This document shows, piece by piece, positions 56,873 through 64,000 of a stretch of DNA of 64,000 nt (positions within the stretch are counted from its first letter, which is position 1; each line of letters opens with the position of its first letter). The notes under the pieces are model-generated. The model was given only the letters and a program-made list of their open reading frames with translations. It was not told where the DNA came from and searched no databases. Made by a program: the position numbers and the translations under genes. Source of the DNA: Dama dama. Lineage: Eukaryota; Chordata; Mammalia; Artiodactyla; Cervidae. The stretch covers positions 48,091,501 to 48,155,500 of the forward strand of contig NC_083698.1 in the NCBI RefSeq assembly GCF_033118175.1, written 5' to 3'.

Positions 56873-57887
56873 CAAATGAAATGCATACCACAGGTTTACA
56901 TACAAAGTACTTTTTAATGATACCAAAAAACCGTAAGAAGAGAATTTCATTTTCTTTTTTCTTTTCTACCTGGTAATGAATGATTGTAAAGATGATATAA
57001 ATATTTGCAGACTATGGGATCAATTATTTGGAATAGCTACAAGCCTTTCACCTTAGTATTCTGGCAAGTGTTAGAATTCAGCATCTAGACTCAGTTTTCC
57101 TTTTTATTTCCAGTAAAACAGATCCACACCTTTAGGCAGAAGACATTGGGGAGAAGGACACATCATTGTTTCTGCAAACATTTCTTGAGAAGTTAGCATG
57201 TGCCAGGCCTGTGCTATGTAGTATTTTATTTGCAGGCTTAGAACTGTGCACACAGCTAGGAAGTTGCAGAGTGCAGTTACCAACTCAAACACTGTGTGTT
57301 CCTTGATTTCTCTACCATTCTATATCCATCAGAAAGTAGTAATCAAAACAAGCTGGCCATTTTTTAAATAAAGCAGGACTTTTAAAGAGAGACCAGAAAT
57401 TGAAATTTGTGTGTAGGGCTCTGATTTTTCTTATGGCTGATGTTTTTGGAGGGAAAAATCACAATATATCAATTTGGACAGTTCTGCACAACTTTCTGCT
57501 TGTTGATTTCAATGGAAAGATTTATAGCACTTTTTTTTGCACTATCTATATTTGAGTCTGTATCTCAATCCTCCCAGATAAGATTGCAATTCCAAATTGT
57601 ACAAACACAGTTCCATAGTTGTCAGAAGCTTTTCTGAGCCTTCACAGTTTGATGCCACAAATTGCCAGACAGCCTGCTTCTAGAGTTTAAATAGATCACC
57701 TCCCTTTGAACTCTTATCACATTCAGTGAGGCTATAGCTATATAGCACAAAAATAATCTTGACGGGACTAAAATACTATCAGCCTCCATCATCTATCCTA
57801 CATTCTGCTAATAATCTAGGTAGACTATATGGATTTCAATATATGGATTGATAGCCTAAGGTAAGTAATATATCTGGATACTTTAAA
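56873..57887. other. Single-copy DNA
   Basis: A weak L2-like phrase at 57,165-57,225 (AAACATTTCTTGAGAAGTTA, GCATGTGCCAGGCCTGTGCT). Nothing else recognised. Confidence 0.35.
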
Positions 57888-58030
57888 GCTGGGGTCAACA
57901 AACTATGGCCCATGGGCCAGTTCTGGCCCACCACTTGCTTTTATAAATATAATTTTTTTAGAACACAGTCACACCCACTCATTTATATCTTGTCCATGGC
58001 TGCTTTCACATTATAACAGCAGAGTTAAAT
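57888..58030 (+). mobile_element. hAT-type DNA transposon fragment
   Basis: GGGGTCAACAAACTATGGCC, CATGGGCCAGTTCTGGCCC, TAGAACACAGTCACACCCAC, ATGGCTGCTTTCACATTATA match the 'gtcagcaaactatggcccgcgggcca' repeat; family not named here. Confidence 0.65.
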
Positions 58031-58033
58031 ATA

Positions 58034-59032
58034 ATAAGCCCCCTTCATATGAACCTTTAAGTTACAAACTTTCAAAGATGCAAATGTGCATCCACGTGTC
58101 CGGTCACGTAAGTTAGTTCATGTGTCTGGCCTACAGTGTCACGTGTGAGCATCGTCTACACGTGGTCAAGATTTTGTGGACTTGACAATACTATGTAGCA
58201 TCTTTAAAGTGTAGTATTCTGGAAGCAAGCATAAAAGCAGCAGTGATGTAGCTGCCAAGCAGTGATGTAGTGTACTGCTAAGAAGCCCCAAGTGATAACA
58301 ATGGAAACAAAAGTGAAAATAATTGAGAGAGTGGAGTGGGGTCAAAAGATGGAATCAGGGGCCCAGAGAAAGGATGAAGAGAGACAAGAGGAAAAAGAAG
58401 TAACTGAAGAATCAAAAAGATTCACAATGCAGGAAATGGCCAGAGATTTTCTTTATTTGAGGAGGTTCTGTTGTTTTTGAGGAATAGGACCCAAACGTAG
58501 AAAGGTACATGAAGTTTGCAGCAGTCAGAATGCATTGCATTCAGAATGCAATCCAATGCCACCATGTCACCCATGATGAGAAAAAAAGAGCTGCTACCCA
58601 GATATCACTGGATCATTTTTTCTGGAGGGCAGATAGAATTGAATCCAGCAAGAAACCAGAACCTGTGCCATCCTAAGTTGTGAATAAAATTGCAACTTGC
58701 CCCACGTCTCCTATTGCTGACAATCCTTCAATTCTACCTCCTCCAGTCATTAACTCTTCTTGCCTGTTCACTTGATGCCAGCCCCTGTACGCCAACTGTT
58801 GTACTGTACTACTGTACTTTTCAAGGTACTGTACTATAAGACAAAAAATATTTTATTTTTTTGTGTTTGTTTTTTATGTATTATTTGTGTGAAAAGTATT
58901 GTAAACCCGTTACAGTATATAGCAGATTGTGTTATTCAGATATCTTGGCTAACATTATTAGACTTTATTAGAGTTATGAGCAAATTGGACTTATGAACAT
59001 GCTCTCAGAACATAACTGTATATAGGGGACTC
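58034..59032 (+). mobile_element. Internally deleted Tigger DNA transposon
   Basis: About 1 kb. Left end AAGCCCCCTTCATATGAACC; right end ACATAACTGTATATAGGGGACTC, an approximate inverted counterpart. The 5' leader (TAAGTTAGTTCATGTGTCTG) and 3' leader (GCCTGTTCACTTGATGCCAG, TTATGTATTATTTGTGTGAA) are kept. Only the first and last parts of a pogo-type transposase remain, joined at about 58,350. Confidence 0.78.
58292..58480 (+). pseudogene. Tigger transposase, N- and C-terminal pieces fused
   Basis: A 62-codon frame: METKVKIIERVEWGQKM is the N-terminal helix-turn-helix (CENP-B-like DNA-binding) start; AQRKDEERQEEKEVTEESKR and FTMQEMARDF are from near the transposase C-terminus. The central DDD catalytic domain is absent, and the join is in frame. 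A frameshift after FLYLRRF ends it. Downstream, other frames keep the terminal LDHFF and EPVPS-like residues. Confidence 0.7.
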
Positions 59033-60364
59033 ACTATAGTTAAGACAGAGACTGCAGAGGCAACACCCAAAATATTCACCATTTTATTTTTTAAAAAAAC
59101 AGTTTCCCAGTGCTGCTTTACCTGAAAGTTCTCCAGGTAAGTTGGATTTGGTTTGATTTTGCTCTTTCTCAATAATAGGATCAGGAAGTAAAAAAGTTCC
59201 CTCATTATTCCCTTTATTTTCTTTGGCGCATTTAACCACTCTGAGCTAGTTATTACATCTCAACAAACCAGAATCAGTAATGTTAGCCGTAAACCTGCCC
59301 ACTTTATAAAGTATATGTAAAGGGTCATGTAGTAATAATAGGATATGTGCAATTCCTGTTAAGCAGAGTGTGAGGTGGTTCAAAAGGAGCTGGAATAATT
59401 TTCCATCTCATGAATTTCAGCCATGCTTTGGATGAGGTGGGCCACAATGAGTCATAGGCAAGGTTTTAGAATCACACCTGGGTTCAAGCCCTGGCTTTAC
59501 CAGTTAGGAGCTGTGTCTCTCCCCTGCCTATGTCAGTTTCCTCCTCTGTTACATGTAGTGTCCATATCACTGGGCTGTTAAGAGGATTAAATTGGATTGA
59601 AATGACTATGCTTCATGTAGTGGTTGTGCATAGTAAATTCACACATACTGCCATTGGTGACTTAAGAAAGGAATTAAAAAGACAAAGTCAGGAATGAATG
59701 AAGAAAAAAAAAAAAAGAGAATTAAAGCCACCAAAAGAATGAGGGCATTTTTCTGTATTTTTTGCCTTAACACTCCAATTTCTAGAGTTAAGAAATAGTT
59801 CTCTCTTTAGAGACAAGAGCAAATGCTTCAAATGTAAGATGTCTTCATAAATCAAATTATCCAGAAACTTAAGGGTTTGCTTGTTAAGTTGAACAAACAG
59901 AATTTGTGAAACCTACAGATGTTGTGCTCACTCTCGGGGCTCATTTCAAACCACACAAATCTTGAATGAGATGTGAATTCCTCCTCAGTGCATGTGTACA
60001 CATAAGCAATAGCTGATTTTATAAGCTTGAGAAGCATATTTGCTTTCAGCAAGAAATAAGCTCTTACTTGGAAAACTGGCCTAAAATCCTATTACTGCAG
60101 TGGATTCATTTTCATTTATTTCCCAACAGGTAATGGAATTTACTTGGAGTATTGAGAGATAGTGTTTCACTGAGGCTGGGTATTGTCTCATTTACATGCA
60201 AATATTTTTATCTTCATCTTAGATAGTAATATAATCGTGCTCTATAAGGCTTGCTCTGCACCCAGAATTTAATTAAAGACATGTCTGCACAGTCAAGATA
60301 GAAAGTTGAAATGAGAAAAGTTTGGCATCACATAACTTCAAAGTCCTTGTCTAGTTTTGTAATT
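59033..60364. other. Single-copy DNA with a MIR
   Basis: A MIR (59,450-59,660) is annotated separately. 60,120-60,300 is AT-rich with an ATGCAAAT octamer (about 60,199) and TTTAATTAAAG; a possible conserved element. No gene recognised. Confidence 0.35.
59450..59660 (+). mobile_element. MIR SINE
   Basis: GGTTCAAGCCCTGGCTTTAC, GTTAGGAGCTGTGTCTCTCC, GTCAGTTTCCTCCTCTGTTA, GGCTGTTAAGAGGATTAAAT, plus strand. Confidence 0.85.
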
Positions 60365-60610
60365 TCACTCATTTATTCATTCATTGATTTGACAATGTGT
60401 TAGACACTTGTATGTATAAATACATAAATGGAAACTCATAACCTTGCCTCCAAGGAGGTTATAATCTAATAGGGATACAGAGGCAAACAGAAAGAATCTT
60501 TCTAGTTGTAATAAACTAAGGACTAAGTACATTGGAAACATATGAATCCAAAGGGAAAAAAGATACCTTGCACAAAGGCAGTGTCTGACTGAGCCTTGAA
60601 AAATGGGCAG
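60365..60610 (+). mobile_element. L2-like LINE fragment
   Basis: TCACTCATTTATTCATTCAT, GTTAGACACTTGTATGTATA, CTCCAAGGAGGTTATAATCT, GACTGAGCCTTGAAAAATGG fit the L2 3' region. Confidence 0.6.
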
Positions 60611-60750
60611 ACAAATGCGTAGGGCATTTGTTTCTTGCCAGGCAAGAAACAGCATGTCCCAAGTGTTAGTGGAAATGTAAAGTGACTCATTACTCTCAGA
60701 AGGTAAAGCGTTAAGCGGAGAGAGGGGCTGAAGGTATGAGACAGGTATGA

Positions 60751-61155
60751 GTGGAGGTTGGATGGGGTCCTAATCATAATATTAGATATGCAGATGACAC
60801 CACCCTTATGGCAGAAAGTGAAGAAGAACTAGAAAGCCTCTTGATGAAAGTGAAAGAGGAGACTGAAAAAGTTGGCTTAAAGCTCAATATTCAGAAAACT
60901 AAGATCATGGCATCTGGTCCCATCACTTCATGGCAGATAGATGGGGAAACAGTGGCTGACTTTATTCTTCTGGGCTCCAAAATCACTGCATATGGTGACT
61001 GTAGCCATGAAATTAAAAGACGCTTACTCCTTGGAAGGAAAGTTATGACCAACCTAGACAGCATATTAAAAAGCAGAGACATTACTTTGTCAACAAAGGT
61101 CCATCTAGTCAAGGCTATGGTTTTTCCAGTGGTCATGTATGGATGTGAGAGTTGA
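60751..61155 (+). pseudogene. BovB RT remnant starting at YADD
   Basis: 135-codon frame whose first codons are flank; BovB begins at IRYADDTTLMAESEEELESL. It continues VGLKLNIQKTKIMASGPITS and ends at a stop after VMYGCES where the family reads WTVKKAE. A small in-frame deletion shortens GETVETVADF to GETVADF. The C-terminal frame restarts at 61,219 (MRVPWTARRSNQSILKEISP) and stops at GITD. Confidence 0.85.
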
Positions 61156-61554
61156 ACTATAAAGAAAGCTGAGTGCTGAAGAATTGATGCTTTTGAACTA
61201 TGGTGTTGGAGAAGACTCTTGAGAGTCCCTTGGACTGCAAGGAGATCCAACCAGTCCATCCTAAAGGAGATCAGTCCTGGGTGTTCATTGGAAGGACAGA
61301 TGTTGAAGCTGAAACTTCAATACTTTGGCCACCTGATGCGAAGAGCTGACTCGTTGGAAAAGACCCTGTTGCTGGGAAAGATTAAGGGCAGGAGGAGAAG
61401 GGGACGACAGAGGATGAGATGGTTGGATGGCATCACCGACTAGATGGACATGGGTTTGGGTGAACTCCGGGAGTTGGTGATGGACAGGGAGGCCTGGTGT
61501 GCTGCGGTTCATGGGGTCGCATAGAGTCAGACACGACTGAGCAACTGAACTGAA
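60782..61554 (+). mobile_element. Young BovB, 5' truncated in the RT domain
   Basis: Plus strand from TAGATATGCAGATGACACCA (the YADD codons) to ACTGAGCAACTGAACTGAA. 5' truncated exactly at the RT catalytic motif. AATCAT on either side (60,772 and 61,552) is a weak target-duplication candidate. Confidence 0.93.
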
Positions 61555-61725
61555 TCATGGAAGACATTGTCAAGCAAAACACTCCAGATTGTTCCTGAAG
61601 GAAATCAGAAGCCACAGGGGAATTTTGAGCTATAGAGACAGGGATCAGATTTGCACACCAGAAATGTCACTTCAGCAGCTGTGTGATAGTGAAGTAAGGC
61701 CATAAAGGGGGCAATCAGAAAGTGA

Positions 61726-61932
61726 AAATGTTAGCCTCTCAGTCATGTCCTACTCTTTGTGACCCTATGGATTGTAGCCCACCAGGCTCCTCTGTCTGTG
61801 GAATTATCCAGGCAAGAATACTGGAGTGGTTTGCCATTTCCTTCTCCAGGGGATCTTCCCAACCTGGGAACAAACCCAGGTCTCCTGCATTGTAGATAGA
61901 TTCTTTACCAGCTGAGCCACTAGGGAAGCCCT
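61726..61932 (-). mobile_element. Bov-tA SINE with an 18-bp target-site duplication
   Basis: AAATGTTAGCCTCTCAGTCA, GCTCCTCTGTCTGTGGAATT, CTCCAGGGGATCTTCCCAAC, GCTGAGCCACTAGGGAAGCC. GGGGCAATCAGAAAGTGA occurs at 61,708-61,725 and at 61,933-61,950, identical over 18 bases. Confidence 0.95.
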
Positions 61933-62062
61933 GGGGCAATCAGAAAGTGACCTAAAATGACAAGTGGGCAAGTGATGCCAAGGTCATGAACTATATAGAA
62001 ATCCACGGTAATAGAGATGGGAATCTAAAATGAAAATTATTTAGCAGACAGGATCTTTAGAA

Positions 62063-62303
62063 GGCAGGCTTCCTAGGTGGTGCTAGTGGTAAAGAATCCA
62101 CCTGTCAATGTAGGAACCTCAGAAAGTATGAGTTCTATCCCTGGGTCAGGAAATCCCTTGGAGAAGGAAATGGCAACCCATTCCCACTCCAGTGTTCTTG
62201 CCTGGAAAATTCCATGGACAGAGGAACCTGGTGGGCTACAGTCCATGAAGTCACAAAGAGTTGGACATGATAGAGCGCGCACACACACACATACTCCACA
62301 CAC
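62063..62303 (+). mobile_element. Bov-tA SINE with (CA)n tail
   Basis: GGCTTCCTAGGTGGTGCTAG head, GAGTTCTATCCCTGGGTCAG, GTTCTTGCCTGGAAAATTCC, GTTGGACATGATAGAGCGCG followed by (CA)n. ATCTTTAGAA (62,053-62,062) and ATCTTCAGAA (62,304-62,313) form the target duplication, 9 of 10. Confidence 0.93.
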
Positions 62304-62313
62304 ATCTTCAGAA

Positions 62314-62629
62314 TATAAGTATTGATAAGATGTGAACTTTAAAGGAGGAATAGTCATCTAAGATGATACCCTAATCTCTGGCTCATGTAGCTAACAAAGT
62401 TTTATTTATAAGATAAATTCAGTAGAGGCAACATGGAGACAGGTTTGGGGTCACTGTGGAAGATGATCAATTCTGTTTGGGATACCATCACTGCAGCATT
62501 TCTAAGCAGAGGTGCCTGATAGGCAAATAGAAATGAAATTTGGGGATTAAAAAGTCTGGACCAATGCTACAAATATGGGAGTCATGGACATTTAGGTGAT
62601 ATTTGATATGTGTAAACTTAATTGAGTTA
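62314..62629. other. Unclassified DNA
   Basis: Nothing recognised. Confidence 0.35.
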
Positions 62630-62945
62630 AGGGATCCCAGCTAGCCTATAAAACATTACTTCTGGATGTGTCTGTGAGGGTATCTTTGGAAGAGAGTAGC
62701 ATTTGAATCTGTTCTCTGAGTGAAGTAGGTCTAAAAGATTACTCTCACCAAAATAAATAAGCATCATCCCATGATGAGGGCCTGAGGAGGGAGGAAAAAA
62801 AGGGTGAATTCTTTGTCTCTGATTGAGCAGAGGCATCCATTTCCTCCTCCTCTTAAACACTGGCACTCCTGCTTCTGGGGTTTTGGGCTAATACCAAGAC
62901 TTACTTCATTGCCAGAACCCACCCCCAAAACCAATTCTCAGGTCT
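62630..62945 (+). mobile_element. Old LTR-like interspersed repeat
   Basis: ACATTACTTCTGGATGTGTC, TGTGAGGGTATCTTTGGAAG, AGTAGCATTTGAATCTGTTC, GGCCTGAGGAGGGAGGAAAA are phrases of a widespread mammalian repeat (gtgtctgtgagggtgtttcc...gcatttgaatc). Family not named. Confidence 0.5.
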
Positions 62946-62948
62946 TCA

Positions 62949-64000
62949 GTTGCTGTTGGTGTTCAGTCTCTAAGTTATGTCCTACTCTTTGTGACCCCAG
63001 GGACTGCAGCACACCAGGCTTCCCTGTCCTTCACTCCCAGTTTGTTCAAATTCATGCCCATTGAGTTGGTGATGCCATCCAACCATCTCATCCTCTGTCT
63101 CCTCCTTCTCATCTTGCCCTCAATTTTTCCCAGCATCAAGGTCCTTTCCAGTGAATTGGCTCTTCACATGAGGTTGCCAAAGAATTGGAGTTTCAGCTTC
63201 AGCATCAGTTCTTCCAGTGAATATTCAGGGTTGATTTCCTTTAGGATTTACTGGTTTGATCTCCTTGCTATTCAAGGGACTCTCAAGAGTCTTCCCCAGC
63301 ACCACAGTTCAAAAGCAGCAATTTTTTGGCACTCAACCTTCTTTATGGTCGTCCAACTTTCACATCCGTACGTGACTACTGGAATACCATAGTTCTGACT
63401 ATGTGGACCTTTGTCTCTGCTTTTTAAATATGCTTTCTAGGTTTATCATAGCTTTTCTTCCAAGGAGAAAGCATCTTTTAATTTCATGGCTGCAGTCACC
63501 ATCCATGGTGATTTTGGAGCTCAAGAAAATAAAATCTGTCACTGCTTCCACCTTTTTTCCTTCCATTTACCATGTAGTGATGGGATGAGACGCCATGATC
63601 TTAGTTTTTCGAATGTTGAATTTTAAGCCAGTTTTTTCACTCTCCTTTTTCACTTTCATCAAGAGGCTCTTTAGTTCCTCTTCACTTTCTTCCATTAGAA
63701 TGGTATCATCTGCATATCTAAGGTTGTTGATATTTCTCCTGGCAATCTTGATTCCAGCTTGTGCTTCATCCAGCCTGGCATTTCCCATGATGTGCTCTGC
63801 ATATAAGTTAAATAAACAGGTGACAACATACAGCCTTGTCATGCTCCTTTCCCAATTTCGAGCCAGTCTATTGCTCTATGTCTAACTGTTCCTTCTTAAT
63901 CTGCATACAGGTTTCAAAGGAGGCAGGTAAGGTGGTCCGGTACTCCTATTTCTTTGAGAATTTTCCACAGTCTGTTGTGATCCACATAGTCAGGCTTTCG
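62949..64000 (-). mobile_element. Older-type BovB, running off the window
   Basis: Minus strand with older tail (GTTGCTGTTGGTGTTCAGTC), RT domain to about the VDH motif at the right edge. Minus-strand frame 63,567-63,842 has NNLRYADDTILMEESEEELK. Continues beyond 64,000. Confidence 0.92.

Overview
This window is nuclear DNA from a ruminant, most likely a bovid such as cattle, yak, buffalo, sheep or goat. The evidence is the repeat content. There are twelve or more BovB (RTE-clade LINE) copies, about sixteen Bov-tA/Bov-A tRNA-Glu-derived SINEs (one a Bov-A2 dimer), two CHR-type cetartiodactyl SINEs, and artiodactyl L1 3' ends. These lie over a background of old mammalian repeats: MIR, L2, L1M, MaLR LTRs, MER5-like hAT and Tigger elements. 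All family names come from recognising the sequence by eye, because no library search could be run.

I find no convincing host protein-coding exon, rRNA gene, functional tRNA gene or CRISPR array. Open reading frames longer than 100 codons are either decayed transposon protein (BovB endonuclease/reverse transcriptase) or chance frames in T-rich or unclassified DNA. The window looks like intergenic or deep intronic sequence. Several repeat-poor blocks (about 6.6-9.2, 12.5-14.3, 20.2-21.7, 23.5-25.3, 29.1-31.3, 35-37, 38.6-40 and 59-60.4 kb) hold ordinary AT-rich DNA, and three of them have AT-rich homeodomain/POU-like patches that could be conserved non-coding elements.

Layout: 0-6.6 kb is a nest of BovB, L1 and SINE insertions. 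6.6-10.1 kb is mostly single-copy. 10.1-11.6 kb is an old L1 3' end. 11.6-15 kb is single-copy with MIRs and one SINE. 15-22.6 kb alternates L1, BovB and A-rich old L1. 22.7-23.5 kb is an LTR-like element. 25-29.1 kb holds MIRs, a BovB fragment and a Tigger-type MITE with a SINE inside. 31-35 kb is a cluster of SINEs and L1s. 37-38.3 kb holds a Bov-A2 dimer and a striking inverted repeat that includes part of a SINE. 40-46.2 kb is L1, a MaLR internal region plus LTR, BovB, a second LTR and L1. 50.6-52.8 kb is a rearranged BovB with its 5' region. 56-64 kb holds BovB copies, an internally deleted Tigger and SINEs.

The two best observations are: (1) the BovB at 50,635-52,834, whose 3' third and 5' third are head-to-head inverted between 8-12 bp target-site duplications. 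This is the signature of twin-primed reverse transcription, and the copy keeps a GC-rich repeated 5' UTR. (2) A 131-bp, gapless, roughly 89% identical inverted repeat at 37,390-37,520 and 37,853-37,983. Its copied segment spans the junction between an old flank and a SINE tail, so it was copied after that SINE inserted. That suggests either a local inverted duplication or a 5'-truncated SINE 3'-transduction.
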